A DNA stretch of 64,000 nucleotides from Streptomyces lincolnensis (GCF_001685355.1 NZ_CP016438.1:6138001-6202000); one strand, 5' to 3'. Numbered from the stretch's first letter, positions 24,230-33,678 are shown. Notes: generated by a model from the sequence alone, not told the origin. Program-made: numbers and translations.

Positions 24230-25273
24230 TTGATCTGGGCTGCCGCGTTTCCTGGTGCCGCTCTGCGCGTGATGCGCAGGGCGGCCGGGCGGTATGCGCT
24301 GCAAGTGGCGGTGCTGGTGGGTGGTTTGTTCGCGCTCGGTCTCCTCTGGGGAGAGCAGGCACACGCGGTCGACGGGGTGCCGTCGGCGCCCACGGAGAGC
24401 GTGCGGTCGGCGACGACGGATGCGGTCGGCGAGGCGACGCGTGCCCTGACCGGGACACAGACCCCCACCGGGGCTGCGGCCGAGCCGGTCGTCCGGTCCG
24501 TGGGGACTCAGGTCACCCAGGTCACCCGGGTCACTCGGCCCGTCGGAGATGTCGCCGAGAAAGTGACCGGGGGGCTGGCCGACGCGAAGGCGAAGCTGCC
24601 CCCGTCGGCTTCGCTGCCGAGCGTTCCGAACCTGCCGAGCGTCCCGAACCTGCCGACCGTCCCGAATCTTCCGGGCGTTCCGAATCTGCCGAGTCTCCCG
24701 AACCTGCCGGGCGCTCCGAGTCTCCCGGCCTTCCCGGATGCCCCGGCCTGGCCCGAGTCGCCGAGCTGGCCGGACGCTCCGTCCTGGCCGGGCCTGCCGA
24801 CTCCGCCCGGGGTTCCCGAGCTTCCCGGTGCGCCGGAGGTTCCGGGGCTTCCGGAGATTCCGGGGAAGACGTTGCCCGCGCCGGTCACGTCCGCGCCGCA
24901 GCCGGGTGGGGCGGTGACGTCACCGGGGGCGAAGGGTGAGGACTCCGAGGGGCGTTCCGCCGTAGAGGCGTCCCCCGTCCACGGACCGCGGTTCACGGAC
25001 GGCGCCGCGAGCGGTAGTACTGCCCGGTCGGCAGCCGCGCACCGGGCCGCCCCCGTCGAGCACGCGCCCCTGGAGCAGTCGCCCGGTGCCCCGGGTGGGG
25101 CGCTGGTCGGCAAGCCGGCGATGGACAGCGGTACTTCGCGGCACGGCGGTGACGCCCACGCCGTCACCCTCGATCACCGGGCACCGTTGTGGCTCGTGCC
25201 CGGCGCGGCCGTCGGCGTCGACGCCGACGGAACCCGGAACAGGCACCAGGACATCCCGGTCTCTCCGGCCTAG
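24230..25273 (+). CDS. Secreted proline-rich repeat protein
   Basis: A 347-residue protein. TTG start at 24230 follows GGAGGA (24214-24219) at an 11-base gap; an in-frame ATG 14 codons on (MRRAAGRYALQ) is an alternative. Signal peptide covers the first ~45 residues (LQVAVLVGGLFALGLLWGEQAHA). Residues about 128-163 are six tandem hexads (LPSVPN, LPSVPN, LPTVPN, LPGVPN, LPSLPN, LPGAPS) grading into Trp-containing variants (APAWPESPSWPDAPSWP). The C-terminus is Ala/Pro/His-rich. I see no catalytic motif; it may be wall-associated. It lies upstream of another repetitive secreted protein. Confidence 0.72.
   Translation: MIWAAAFPGAALRVMRRAAGRYALQVAVLVGGLFALGLLWGEQAHAVDGVPSAPTESVRSATTDAVGEATRALTGTQTPTGAAAEPVVRSVGTQVTQVTRVTRPVGDVAEKVTGGLADAKAKLPPSASLPSVPNLPSVPNLPTVPNLPGVPNLPSLPNLPGAPSLPAFPDAPAWPESPSWPDAPSWPGLPTPPGVPELPGAPEVPGLPEIPGKTLPAPVTSAPQPGGAVTSPGAKGEDSEGRSAVEASPVHGPRFTDGAASGSTARSAAAHRAAPVEHAPLEQSPGAPGGALVGKPAMDSGTSRHGGDAHAVTLDHRAPLWLVPGAAVGVDADGTRNRHQDIPVSPA
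24614..24721 (+). repeat. 18-bp coding tandem repeat (LPxxPN)
   Basis: Six 18-bp units of the form CTGCCGAGCGTTCCGAAC encode LPSVPN-type hexads, with more divergence in each later unit. They sit within the secreted proline-rich protein and are a likely site of repeat-number change. Confidence 0.85.
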
Positions 25274-25282
25274 GCAGGACAT

Positions 25283-25310
25283 CCCCCGCCGTAGACCTGC
25301 CGCGCGGGGG
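25283..25310 (+). terminator. Possible terminator after the proline-rich gene
   Basis: CCCCCGC (25283-25289) and GCGGGGG (25304-25310) form 7-bp arms around a 14-base loop, 10 bases after the stop codon. No T-tract. Confidence 0.4.
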
Positions 25311-25516
25311 CGGAACAGGTCTGCCCGCCCGTCCGGATCCCCCTCGATCAACGGATCACCAGATCACCGCATCTCTTGATCCTCCGATCTCCGGACGAAG
25401 CCCGGCGCCTCTTTCCACAGGCACCGGATGTCCCCAGCCTTCCCAGGTCCCGAGGCCCCAACGGCTCCGCCGAGGCGCTTCGGAACTTCCGAGGATCTAA
25501 GGATCTGACGCACGCC

Positions 25517-26803
25517 ATGAACAAGAACATCCGCCGTTCCATCGTGATAGCCGCCGGTGTCACGGGCGCCTGGGCGCTCGGTTCCGCCGCGGCAAGCGCG
25601 GACGAACTGCCCGCGTCCTCCCTCTCCACGCCGGACGCGACGACCGAATCCGTCGCGGACACCGCCACCGACACCGCCAACACCGTCGACACCGTCGCCA
25701 CGAGCACCGCGCCGAAGACCGCGAAGGCCAGGGGCGCCGCCGCGATCCTGGGCGCCAAGGCGGCCCGCGCGGCGCAGGCCGAGTCCGAGGGCGCCGTCAT
25801 CGACGTCCGGGACACTCCCACCGACGTCCGGGACACCGTCACCGACGCGAGCGCGCCCCAGGACGAGGTCGACTACCTCTTCGGCCCCCTCTCCGACTTC
25901 GCCCCCGACCTGGAGCAGACGCAGACGCAGACGCAGACACAGGCGCAGGCACAGGTCGCCGAAGCCACCGGCACCGTCACCCCGGTCGTCGACCAGACGG
26001 CGGCCGCGGCCGTGCCACCGGTGGCGTACACCGCGGTGGCCGGAGCGGTGCCGGTCGCCGAGCGCGCCGCGTCCGGGGCCACCGCGCTGGCGTACGGGAC
26101 CGTCGCCGAGGTCCAGCCGTACGCCACCGGACTGGTCGGTCAGGTCGCCGCCGACACCACGGACTCCGTGCTGCCGCCCGTCGCGAACACCACCGTGCAC
26201 GGCGTCGTCCAGGTCGCCGGGCAGGCCGTCGAGGACGCGGGCGCGCTGGCGTACGGCGTCACGCGGGAGGTCGGCCCCTTCGCCGGAGGTGTCGTCGGCG
26301 AGGCCGCCCCCCTCGCGGAGGGCGTCTCCGGCCACGCGACCCACCTCGGGTACGACGTCACCGGCCACGCGACCCAGCTCGGACACGGCGTCACCGGCCA
26401 GGTGCCCCCCTTCGCCCAGGGCGTCACCGGCGCCGTCCGGCCGGTCGTGGACACGGTCGTGGAGACCGTCCGCCCGGTCGTGGACGGCGTCGGCGGCAGC
26501 GCCACGACGCTGGCGTACGGCGTGACCGGCTCGGCGACCGATATGGCGTACGGAGTCACCGGTGACGTCGCGCCTTTCGCGCAGGGCGTCACGGGAGAGG
26601 TGACCCCGTTCGCGTACGGCGTCGCCGGGCAGGCCGTGCCCTTCGCGCAGGACCTGACCGGGACGGTCCGGCAGACCGCGCACCCGCTCGTCGGTCACGC
26701 CCTCACCGGCGTGGAGGGCGTGGCCGACTCGGCCACCCCGGGCTACGTGCAGGACGTACAGAACGCGCAGGACGTGCACCTCGGTGACGCGTACGGCGTC
26801 TGA
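25517..26803 (+). CDS. Secreted protein with tandem YGVTG-type repeats
   Basis: A 428-residue protein from ATG 25517; the frame is open earlier but without a start signal. Signal peptide about 1-30 (IVIAAGVTGAWALGSAAASA). Then an Asp/Thr-rich part, a short Gln/Thr/Ala run (QTQTQTQTQAQAQ), and from about residue 190 to the end a series of 13-16-residue repeats such as VTGQVPPFAQGVTG, VTGDVAPFAQGVTG and VTGEVTPFAYGVAG. The repeats alternate hydrophobic and small residues, which suggests a fibrous or surface protein. Function unknown; no family recognised. Confidence 0.75.
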   Translation: MNKNIRRSIVIAAGVTGAWALGSAAASADELPASSLSTPDATTESVADTATDTANTVDTVATSTAPKTAKARGAAAILGAKAARAAQAESEGAVIDVRDTPTDVRDTVTDASAPQDEVDYLFGPLSDFAPDLEQTQTQTQTQAQAQVAEATGTVTPVVDQTAAAAVPPVAYTAVAGAVPVAERAASGATALAYGTVAEVQPYATGLVGQVAADTTDSVLPPVANTTVHGVVQVAGQAVEDAGALAYGVTREVGPFAGGVVGEAAPLAEGVSGHATHLGYDVTGHATQLGHGVTGQVPPFAQGVTGAVRPVVDTVVETVRPVVDGVGGSATTLAYGVTGSATDMAYGVTGDVAPFAQGVTGEVTPFAYGVAGQAVPFAQDLTGTVRQTAHPLVGHALTGVEGVADSATPGYVQDVQNAQDVHLGDAYGV

Positions 26804-27022
26804 CGCCCCCGCACCGGCCCTCGCGCCAGCCCTCGCACCAACCCGTGCGCCGCCGCCCGGAGGAAACGCCTCAGCGGCGGACGACCGATCTCCATGAGGC
26901 ACCCGGCCCCGGACGGCCGAAAGCCATCGGTTTGTCCGGCCGGAACCTCATGGATGGGGCGGACTGGTCCCCATTGGGGTGGGGATCGCCCGTCCTGAGC
27001 CCCTAAGGGGCCGTTCAAGGGG

Positions 27023-27052
27023 CCTCACCGGGTCAACCCCAACCCGGTGAGG
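27023..27052. terminator. Strong hairpin upstream of sucC
   Basis: Perfect 11-bp arms CCTCACCGGGT (27023-27033) and ACCCGGTGAGG (27042-27052) with an 8-base loop, followed by TCTCTCCC. It may end transcripts from the repeat-protein gene 220 bp upstream. Confidence 0.7.
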
Positions 27053-27094
27053 TCTCTCCCCTGCGGCACGCCGTGCCAGTGATCCCGGCATCAT

Positions 27095-27108
27095 GTGACA
27101 GGTATCAC
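27095..27108. promoter_or_regulatory. Candidate Crp-binding site
   Basis: GTGA (27095-27098), six bases CAGGTA, TCAC (27105-27108) matches the GTGA-N6-TCAC palindrome of Crp-family regulators. It lies 183 bp upstream of sucC. Confidence 0.45.
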
Positions 27109-27290
27109 CGCTCAGGTGTGACCCTCGATTTAGGGGCCCCCTGCAAGCAGCGATAACCTGCGAGACGGACATGCCGCGCGCTCGGACACCGTGTGCGCCA
27201 CCCTTGTGACAGACAGCGGACGTCACGTTGCCCTCGCGGCACGCCCACGCAGACAACGAACCGCGAGATCACTGATAGGGACGGAAGCGC

Positions 27291-28469
27291 GTGGACCTGT
27301 TCGAGTACCAGGCGAGGGACCTCTTCGCCAAGCACGATGTACCGGTGCTGGCCGGTGAAGTCATCGACACGCCTGAGGCGGCCCGCGCAGCCACCGAGCG
27401 TCTTGGTGGCAAGTCCGTCGTCAAGGCCCAGGTGAAGGTCGGCGGCCGTGGCAAGGCCGGCGGCGTGAAGCTCGCCGCCACCGCCGACGAGGCGGTCGAG
27501 CACGCGACCAACATCCTCGGCATGGACATCAAGGGCCACACGGTCCACAAGGTGATGATCGCCGAGACGGCCCCGGAGATCCTGGAGGAGTACTACGTCT
27601 CCTTCCTCCTGGACCGTGCCAACCGCACCTTCCTCTCCATCGCGTCCGTCGAGGGCGGCATGGAGATCGAGGAGGTGGCGGAGACCCGCCCCGAGGCCGT
27701 CGCCAAGACGCCCATCGACGCCAACGTGGGTGTGACCCCCGAGGTCGCCCGCCAGATCGTAGAGGCCGCGAACTTCCCGGCCGAGGTCGCCGACAAGGTC
27801 GAGAACGTCCTTGTCACCCTGTGGAAGACCTTCATCGAGGAGGACGCCCTCCTCGTCGAGGTCAACCCGCTGGCCAAGGTCGCCTCCGGTGACGTCATCG
27901 CCCTGGACGGCAAGGTCTCCCTCGACGAGAACGCCGAGTTCCGTCAGCCGGGACACGAGGCCCTCCAGGACAAGGACGCGGCCAACCCGCTCGAGGCCGC
28001 CGCCAAGGAGAAGAACCTCAACTACGTCAAGCTCGACGGCGAGGTCGGCATCATCGGCAACGGCGCGGGTCTCGTCATGAGCACCCTGGACGTCGTCGCG
28101 TACGCCGGTGAGAACCACGGCGGCGTGAAGCCGGCCAACTTCCTCGACATCGGTGGTGGCGCCTCCGCCGCCGTCATGGCGAACGGCCTGGAGATCATCC
28201 TCGGCGACCCGGACGTCAAGTCCGTCTTCGTCAACGTCTTCGGTGGCATCACCGCCTGCGACGAGGTCGCCAACGGCATCGTCCAGGCGCTCCAGCTGCT
28301 CGCGGACAAGGGCGAGGAAGTCACCAAGCCGCTGGTCGTCCGTCTCGACGGCAACAACGCCGAGCTGGGTCGCAAGATCCTCTCCGACGCCAACCACCCG
28401 CTGGTGCAGCGCGTGGACACCATGGACGGCGCGGCCGACAAGGCCGCCGAGCTCGCGGCTGCGAAGTAA
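27291..28469 (+). CDS. sucC: Succinyl-CoA synthetase beta subunit (ADP-forming)
   Basis: A 392-residue subunit of the TCA-cycle enzyme that makes ATP from succinyl-CoA. GTG start giving [19 protein letters not shown], the standard ATP-grasp opening. Nucleotide-binding features include [17 protein letters not shown] and the Mg-binding region VEVNPLAKV. The C-terminal ligase part has GGGASA and [15 protein letters not shown]. Length is normal. sucD starts 21 bases after its stop, forming an operon. Cytoplasmic heterotetramer with SucD. Confidence 0.97.
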   Translation: MDLFEYQARDLFAKHDVPVLAGEVIDTPEAARAATERLGGKSVVKAQVKVGGRGKAGGVKLAATADEAVEHATNILGMDIKGHTVHKVMIAETAPEILEEYYVSFLLDRANRTFLSIASVEGGMEIEEVAETRPEAVAKTPIDANVGVTPEVARQIVEAANFPAEVADKVENVLVTLWKTFIEEDALLVEVNPLAKVASGDVIALDGKVSLDENAEFRQPGHEALQDKDAANPLEAAAKEKNLNYVKLDGEVGIIGNGAGLVMSTLDVVAYAGENHGGVKPANFLDIGGGASAAVMANGLEIILGDPDVKSVFVNVFGGITACDEVANGIVQALQLLADKGEEVTKPLVVRLDGNNAELGRKILSDANHPLVQRVDTMDGAADKAAELAAAK

Positions 28470-28490
28470 GGGACGAGGGACTAAACAGCC

Positions 28491-29375
28491 ATGGCTATTT
28501 TCCTCAACAAGGACTCCAAGGTCATCGTCCAGGGCATGACCGGTGCCACGGGCATGAAGCACACCAAGCTCATGCTGGCCGACGGCACGAACATCGTCGG
28601 TGGCGTGAACCCGCGCAAGGCGGGCACGTCCGTCGACATCGACGGCAACGAGATCCCGGTCTTCGGCACGGTCGCCGAGGCGATCGAGAAGACGGGCGCG
28701 AACGTGTCCGTCCTCTTCGTCCCGCCGGCCTTCGCCAAGGCCGCCGTGGTCGAGGCGATCGACGCCGAGATCCCGCTCGCGGTCGTCATCACCGAGGGCA
28801 TCGCCGTCCACGACTCGGCCGCGTTCTACGCCTACGCCGTGTCGCAGGGCAACAAGACCCGGATCATCGGCCCGAACTGCCCCGGTCTCATCACGCCGGG
28901 CCAGTCGAACGCCGGCATCATCCCGGGCGACATCACCAAGCCGGGCCGCATCGGCCTGGTCTCGAAGTCCGGCACGCTGACGTACCAGATGATGTACGAG
29001 CTGCGCGACATCGGCTTCTCGTCGGCCGTCGGCATCGGTGGCGACCCGGTCATCGGGACGACCCACATCGACGCGCTCGCCGCGTTCGAGGCCGACCCCG
29101 ACACCGACCTGATCGTCATGATCGGTGAGATCGGTGGCGACGCCGAGGAGCGGGCGGCCGCGTTCATCGCGGAGAACGTGAAGAAGCCGGTCGTCGGCTA
29201 CGTCGCGGGCTTCACCGCGCCCGAGGGCAAGACCATGGGCCACGCGGGTGCGATCGTCTCCGGTTCCTCCGGTACGGCCGCCGCGAAGAAGGAGGCGCTG
29301 GAGGCCGCGGGCGTCAAGGTCGGTAAGACGCCGACGGAGACGGCCAAGCTGGCGCGGGAGATCCTCGCCGGCTGA
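28491..29375 (+). CDS. sucD: Succinyl-CoA synthetase alpha subunit
   Basis: A 294-residue alpha subunit starting [21 protein letters not shown], with the CoA-binding Rossmann glycine pattern GMTGATG. It carries the phospho-histidine H251 in [28 protein letters not shown] and [13 protein letters not shown] are conserved family blocks. It catalyses CoA and phosphoryl transfer together with SucC, encoded just upstream. A strong hairpin 24 bases past its stop closes the operon. Confidence 0.97.
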   Translation: MAIFLNKDSKVIVQGMTGATGMKHTKLMLADGTNIVGGVNPRKAGTSVDIDGNEIPVFGTVAEAIEKTGANVSVLFVPPAFAKAAVVEAIDAEIPLAVVITEGIAVHDSAAFYAYAVSQGNKTRIIGPNCPGLITPGQSNAGIIPGDITKPGRIGLVSKSGTLTYQMMYELRDIGFSSAVGIGGDPVIGTTHIDALAAFEADPDTDLIVMIGEIGGDAEERAAAFIAENVKKPVVGYVAGFTAPEGKTMGHAGAIVSGSSGTAAAKKEALEAAGVKVGKTPTETAKLAREILAG

Positions 29376-29399
29376 GCGGTCACTCCTCAGCTGAACGTC

Positions 29400-29434
29400 G
29401 ATGGGCCTGTCCCCTTGGTGGGGGCGGGCCCATC
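29400..29434 (+). terminator. sucCD terminator
   Basis: 15-bp arms GATGGGCCTGTCCCC and GGGGGCGGGCCCATC with two G-U pairs, 5-base loop. It starts 25 bases after the sucD stop. Confidence 0.85.
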
Positions 29435-29467
29435 AGCGCGTCACGGGGTGCCGGGTCCGGTTGTTCG

Positions 29468-29516
29468 GCGGGCGCGGGGAACTGCGCGACCAGCCCCCCC
29501 CACCGGCCCGCAGTCA
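29468..29516. repeat. Streptomyces dispersed intergenic repeat-like segment
   Basis: The block GGCGCGGGGAACTGCGCGAC followed by CAGCCCC and CCGGCCCGCAG resembles, from memory, a short palindromic element scattered between genes in many Streptomyces genomes. It lies between the sucCD terminator and the end of the HTH regulator. Only one copy was noticed in this window. Confidence 0.45.
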
Positions 29517-30596
29517 ACGAATCAGCGGCATCAATCTCTCTGGACCCCGTACCGTCTCCTCCCGCAGCTTCGCTCTCAACGCCACCTCCGCCTCCGACAA
29601 CGGCCCCGGAGCCACCCGAGGCGGCACCCCCTGCACCGTCTCTCCCTGCGGGACAGGCGGCTCATAGTGCGTGGGCGCGGTCCGTACCGTGAGTGCCGTC
29701 GTGCCGATCAGTGCCACCGTGAAGGCGATCGCGGCCCGGGTCCAGAAGCGGGCCCGGCGTTCGCTGCCGGTGCGGACCGTGGGGGGCTTGGCGGCGCGGA
29801 GGCGTTCCGTGGAGGCCAGCTCGGCCAGCCGCCGGTGCAGCTCGTCGGGGTCGGACAGCTCGGGCAGCCGGGCGGCGATCGTGGCGCGGGCGTGGAGGAG
29901 CCGGTTCGCCGTCACCGGGGTGCTCGCCTCCGTCTCGGCGGCCGTCTCGGGCAGGTCGAGGCCGACCCCGTCGTAGAGCACGAGCGTGCGGCGCCGTGGT
30001 GGCGGGAGGCGGAGGAGCGCGGCCATCAGGGCGCGGTCCGGCGCGTCGGCGGGGGGTGGTTCGGGGTGCCGGAAGCGCGGGCGGAAGCGGTGCCAGGGGG
30101 AGAGGGCGTACTCGTACGCCGTCGCCCGGACCCAGCCCGCCGGGTCCCGGTCGCGGGCCACCTCGGGCCAGCGCTGCCAGGCGAGTTGGAAGGCCCGCTC
30201 GACGGACTCGCGCGCCAGTTCGCGCCGCCCGGTGAGCAGGTACGCCTGCCGGACCAGGGCGGGCGCGCAGAACGCGTACAGCGCGTCGAATGCCTGAGCG
30301 GGCGTCAGGGGCGTCGCGGGCGCCTCCGGTCGAGGCTCCGACAGCGGTGGTACGGGCGCCGTGGCTTCCGTGCGGACGGGCATGTCGGCCGCGCCCGTCG
30401 CGAGTTCGGCCAGCAGGCTCGTGTACGCCTCCCGCTTGCGGCCACGCGGTGTCGTACGGCCGGTCTCCCACGCGCGTACCGTCTCGCGGGCGACTCCCAC
30501 CCGGGCGGCGACCTGAGCCTGCGTCAACGACCCCGCCTCGCGCAGGCGTCGGCGTTCGCTGGGCGGCGGGAGCGGGAGGGCAGGGCTCTGCGTCAC
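29514..30596 (-). CDS. XRE HTH / sigma-like / membrane fusion regulator
   Basis: A 360-residue protein from GTG 30596 (AAGGGG five bases upstream). Residues about 12-55 are an XRE-type helix-turn-helix (GSLTQAQVAARVGVARETVRAWETGR). The middle resembles sigma-70 region 2 (DALYAFCAPALVRQAYLLTG to DPAGWVRATAYEYAL) and region 4 (LLRLPPPRRRTLVLYDGVGL to TANRLLHARATI). One membrane segment follows (ARFWTRAAIAFTVALIGTTAL) with a short outside tail. A longer frame upstream runs through the divergent gene and is rejected. It could be a membrane-tethered transcription factor. Whether the sigma-like part still binds core polymerase is unknown. Confidence 0.8.
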   Translation of the reverse strand: MTQSPALPLPPPSERRRLREAGSLTQAQVAARVGVARETVRAWETGRTTPRGRKREAYTSLLAELATGAADMPVRTEATAPVPPLSEPRPEAPATPLTPAQAFDALYAFCAPALVRQAYLLTGRRELARESVERAFQLAWQRWPEVARDRDPAGWVRATAYEYALSPWHRFRPRFRHPEPPPADAPDRALMAALLRLPPPRRRTLVLYDGVGLDLPETAAETEASTPVTANRLLHARATIAARLPELSDPDELHRRLAELASTERLRAAKPPTVRTGSERRARFWTRAAIAFTVALIGTTALTVRTAPTHYEPPVPQGETVQGVPPRVAPGPLSEAEVALRAKLREETVRGPERLMPLIR

Positions 30597-30692
30597 CGGG
30601 TGCCCCTTCGCACAAAAAAGTACATAAACGTATATTGAGCGACACATCGGAGGTTCGCCTGTTACGACGGGAAAGCGCGTGTCGTTGGGAGC
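30597..30692. promoter_or_regulatory. AT-rich divergent promoter/operator
   Basis: A 96-bp gap between the HTH fusion and DUF6350 genes. Bases 30612-30637 (AAAAAAGTACATAAACGTAT then ATTGA) are strikingly AT-rich for this genome and lie directly before the HTH start, the usual place for an autoregulatory operator and -10 element. Confidence 0.45.
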
Positions 30693-32495
30693 ATGGCGGG
30701 CGTGACCCAGTTGACCGCTCGCCGACCGCTGCTGTCGTCCCTGCTCACCCGGATGCGCGACCGATCGCCCGGAGTGGCCGCCGGCCTCCTCGGCGGCGCC
30801 GTCGCCGCGGGGCTGGGGCTCGGTTCGTTCGCCGTGCTCGTGATGGTGCTGTGGATCAGCTCGCCGTACCCCGACAGCGGGCCGAGCGGCGCGCTGCATG
30901 TCGCCGCGTCCCTGTGGCTGCTGGCGCACGGCGCCGAACTGGTCCGCACCGACACGCTCTCCGGCGTCCCCGCGCCCGTCGGCGTCACCCCGCTGCTCCT
31001 CCTCGCCCTGCCGGTGTGGCTGGTGCACCGGGCGGCGCGCGACGCGGTGGACGCGGCGGGGGCCGATGAAGCGGAGGGTGAGGGAGCGGGGGTCGGCGGG
31101 CCGCCTCCCGTACCCGCCCGTACGGCGTGGACCGGGGTCGTCCTCGGCTACCTCGCCGTCGGGTCGGCCGCCGCGTGGTACGCCTCGGACGGTGACCTGC
31201 GGCCCTCCTGGGGGTGGACCTGCACCTGCCTGCCGCTGGTCGTCGTGGCGGCCGCGGGGACGGGGGTCTGGACGGCGTACGGCCGTCCGCGCGCGGCCGT
31301 CGACAGCGTGCTGATCCTGCTGCCGGGCGGCCTGCGACGGCTCCTCCTCGGGCCGGACGCGCGGGACCGTCTCGGTACGGCCGCCCGCGCCGCCGGGGCC
31401 GGGGCGGCGGTACTGGTCGGGGGCGGGGCGTCGCTGCTGGCGACGGCGCTGGTGTGGCACGGGGAGGCCACCCGGGAGTCCTTTCTGCGCCTGACCGAGG
31501 GGTGGTCGGGCCGGTTCGCGGTGCTGCTCCTGTGTCTGGCCCTCGTCCCGAACGCGGCCGTCTGGGCGGCGGCCTACGCCCTCGGCCCGGGCTTCACCCT
31601 CGGCGTCGGCCACACCGTCACCCCTCTTGCCTCCGCCCCGGCCCCCTTGCTCCCGCCGTTCCCGCTCCTGTCGGCAGTACCGGATCCGGGCCTCGCCACA
31701 CCGCTGAACTGGACGGTCGCGTTGGTACCGGTGGCGGCCGGGCTGACGGTGGGCTGGTTCACGGCGCGGGGAGCGGTGGCGGGGGCGCGCGAAGAGAGGC
31801 CCGGCGGGACGGGGGCCGGCGCCTGGTCGCGAGGGCGGACCGCCCAGGTCGCCGGGCTGGCCGCCGTCCTGTGCGCGGGACTGGTCTGCGCGCTGGCCGC
31901 ACTCGCCGGTGGACCGCTCGGCGTCGCCGCGCTCTCGCGCTTCGGGCCGGTGTGGTGGATGACGGGAGGCGCGGCCCTGGCCTGGATCGCGGCCACGGCG
32001 GTCCCGACGGCCTTGGGCCTGCGGGCGTGGCGCTGCCGCGAGCGCCGGGTGCGGGACGACCGCGACGAGAACGGGGCGACGATCGGCAGGCCCCGGACGG
32101 AGACGGCAGTGGCGACGGCGGCGGATACGGGGACGGCAGCGGCGGGAACGGCCGCGCTGGTGCCGGACGGCGGAGCGGCACCGGACGGCGGCGGAGCGGT
32201 GACGGAGCCGGCCGGAGAGACCGGCCGGGACGCTGCCGTGCCCTGCCCGCCCGACGTGGCCCACGCGACCGACACAGCCGACACGACCGGCCCCGCAGAG
32301 AGCACCTTCGAGCCCTACGTGCCTTACGTGTCCTACGCCGACGACACCGCCGGCCACGCCTTCGAGCCGTACGACTTCCGGCCCGTCGACACTCCCCAGG
32401 CCCCCTGGGACGAGGGCGACGCCGCCAGAAGGGCCCGCTGGGCGGCGCTCCGAGAGGCCTCGGGGGACCCGGCGGAGCCGCCGACGGCGCCCTGA
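30693..32495 (+). CDS. DUF6350 family polytopic membrane protein
   Basis: A 600-residue protein with GGGAG before the ATG. The first ~440 residues hold about nine to ten hydrophobic segments (for example [66 protein letters not shown]), as in the actinobacterial DUF6350 family. The C-terminal ~150 residues are acidic, Ala/Thr/Pro-rich and disordered, ending with a conserved-looking [19 protein letters not shown]. Function is unknown. It is convergent with the following membrane protein with only 19 bases between stops. Confidence 0.85.
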   Translation: MAGVTQLTARRPLLSSLLTRMRDRSPGVAAGLLGGAVAAGLGLGSFAVLVMVLWISSPYPDSGPSGALHVAASLWLLAHGAELVRTDTLSGVPAPVGVTPLLLLALPVWLVHRAARDAVDAAGADEAEGEGAGVGGPPPVPARTAWTGVVLGYLAVGSAAAWYASDGDLRPSWGWTCTCLPLVVVAAAGTGVWTAYGRPRAAVDSVLILLPGGLRRLLLGPDARDRLGTAARAAGAGAAVLVGGGASLLATALVWHGEATRESFLRLTEGWSGRFAVLLLCLALVPNAAVWAAAYALGPGFTLGVGHTVTPLASAPAPLLPPFPLLSAVPDPGLATPLNWTVALVPVAAGLTVGWFTARGAVAGAREERPGGTGAGAWSRGRTAQVAGLAAVLCAGLVCALAALAGGPLGVAALSRFGPVWWMTGGAALAWIAATAVPTALGLRAWRCRERRVRDDRDENGATIGRPRTETAVATAADTGTAAAGTAALVPDGGAAPDGGGAVTEPAGETGRDAAVPCPPDVAHATDTADTTGPAESTFEPYVPYVSYADDTAGHAFEPYDFRPVDTPQAPWDEGDAARRARWAALREASGDPAEPPTAP

Positions 32496-32514
32496 GGGCA
32501 GGTGGTCCGGTCGG

Positions 32515-33363
32515 TCAGCTGTCCGAGCCCAGGAACCCGCGCAGTTCCTTCGGCAGATGGTCGGTGCAGGCCTGCTTCGCCTCGTTGGTGAGGGCGTCGT
32601 TGGTGCAGGTGTAGTAGTCGCTGTAGACGAGCTTCGCGGCGAAGCCGGCGGCGACGAGGGTGATGGCGAGGGCGGCGGTGACGAGGCCGCTGATGGCGGC
32701 CGTGGTCTGGGGGCGGCCGGTCTGGGCCGGCGCGGGGGTGTTCGGGTCGGGGGCGCGGGCCGGCTGGGCGCGCAGGGCGCTGATGGACCAGTACAGGGCC
32801 AGCGCACCGAGCAGCAGGGCCACGGAGGGCCAGCTGAAGAGGGCGAAGAAGAAGGCCCACATACCGCTCAGCAGGGCGTACCGCGCGCGCCGCTGGGACG
32901 GGTCGGTCGGGTCCCAGCGCATACCGGTACCGGGGCCGCCGCCCTGCCCCTCGGGGCCGTTGCCCGGGCCGCCACCGCCCGGACGCTCGCCGAAGCTGCC
33001 GGGGGAGCGGCCTGGCTGGCGGTCGCTCCACTGACTGCCCCAGGGGGTGTCACCGGAGCCCTGGCCCTGGTCCGGGCCTTGTCCCTGACCCTGGCCCTGG
33101 GCCGGGTCGCCCCCTCCCTGCGGCTGCCGCGGCTGCCAGGGGCGGTCCGGCGAACCCTCCGGAGGCGGGGCGAACGGGTTGTCGTCCTGCGTGCCCTGCG
33201 GTGTGCCGCCCTGTCCGGTGCCGTCCTTGCCGCCCGAGGGGGTGTTGTCGGACGACGCGTCCGGAGGCGAGGCGGGGCGCTCCCGCAGCAGCACGCCGCT
33301 GCGCTCCCCTCCCTGTGAGGACTGCGGGGGGAGCGTGAGGAGTCGCAGACTGCGGTCCGGCAT
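32515..33363 (-). CDS. Gln/Pro/Gly-rich N-terminus, DUF4190-like membrane protein
   Basis: A 282-residue protein starting at ATG 33363. Residues 1 to about 155 are disordered with GQGQGQG and similar runs. Two membrane segments follow ([31 protein letters not shown] and [26 protein letters not shown]), separated by a Pro-rich loop. A short Cys-containing tail follows ([30 protein letters not shown]) that would face outside. This layout matches DUF4190-like Streptomyces proteins. Function unknown. Confidence 0.75.
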   Translation of the reverse strand: MPDRSLRLLTLPPQSSQGGERSGVLLRERPASPPDASSDNTPSGGKDGTGQGGTPQGTQDDNPFAPPPEGSPDRPWQPRQPQGGGDPAQGQGQGQGPDQGQGSGDTPWGSQWSDRQPGRSPGSFGERPGGGGPGNGPEGQGGGPGTGMRWDPTDPSQRRARYALLSGMWAFFFALFSWPSVALLLGALALYWSISALRAQPARAPDPNTPAPAQTGRPQTTAAISGLVTAALAITLVAAGFAAKLVYSDYYTCTNDALTNEAKQACTDHLPKELRGFLGSDS

Positions 33364-33678
33364 CAAGTGAGCGTCTTCCCCTAGGTGATTCGGCTGTGTG
33401 GCCTGTCTGGTGCGAGCTGACACTCGGGAAACGCACCGCACGTCGACCGCGTTCCCGAGTTCGCTCGTCCCAGACGCTACCTTCCGGCCACGCCCCCGTC
33501 CCGTGGGGGCCGTCCGGTGTGCCGGTATCGTTGCTGACGGTCGGCCGCTTCGTAGACTTCCCCGTATCCCGGGGCGCGAAGCATTCGTATGAATGCACAG
33601 ACGTATGACTGCTGAACGCACAGACGTATGCCTGCGCGGCCACCCGTACACACGCACCCCCGAGAAAGGGCCCCCGCC
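33364..33678. promoter_or_regulatory. Promoter region of purNH with repeats
   Basis: A 315-bp divergent gap without a gene. It contains the inverted repeat GCATTC-GTAT-GAATGC (33581-33596) and a 13-bp direct repeat GCACAGACGTATG at 33595-33607 and 33618-33630, so CGTATG occurs three times. TTGCTG about 16 bases before TAGACT near 33530-33555 is a plausible HrdB-type promoter. GAAAGGG (33663-33669) serves the purN GTG. Confidence 0.55.

Larger units (their letters stand above)
26804..27290. promoter_or_regulatory. Leader and promoter region of sucCD
   Basis: 487 bp with no supported gene. It contains the hairpin at 27023-27052, a Crp-like GTGA-N6-TCAC site at 27095-27108, and spaced arms GTGAC (27206-27210) and GTCAC (27222-27226). 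CCCCTAAGGGG near 27000-27010 is another small palindrome. The sucC ribosome site is GGGACGG just before the GTG at 27291. Confidence 0.5.

Noticed and set aside
24614..24721. CRISPR-like array of short repeats
   Set aside because: Units are 18 bp, directly adjacent with no spacers, and encode LPxxPN in frame within a secreted protein.
30597..32807. N-terminal extension of the HTH fusion through the minus-strand frame to 32807
   Set aside because: This frame runs antisense through DUF6350 and across the AT-rich promoter; the GTG at 30596 has a good ribosome site and a domain starts right after it.
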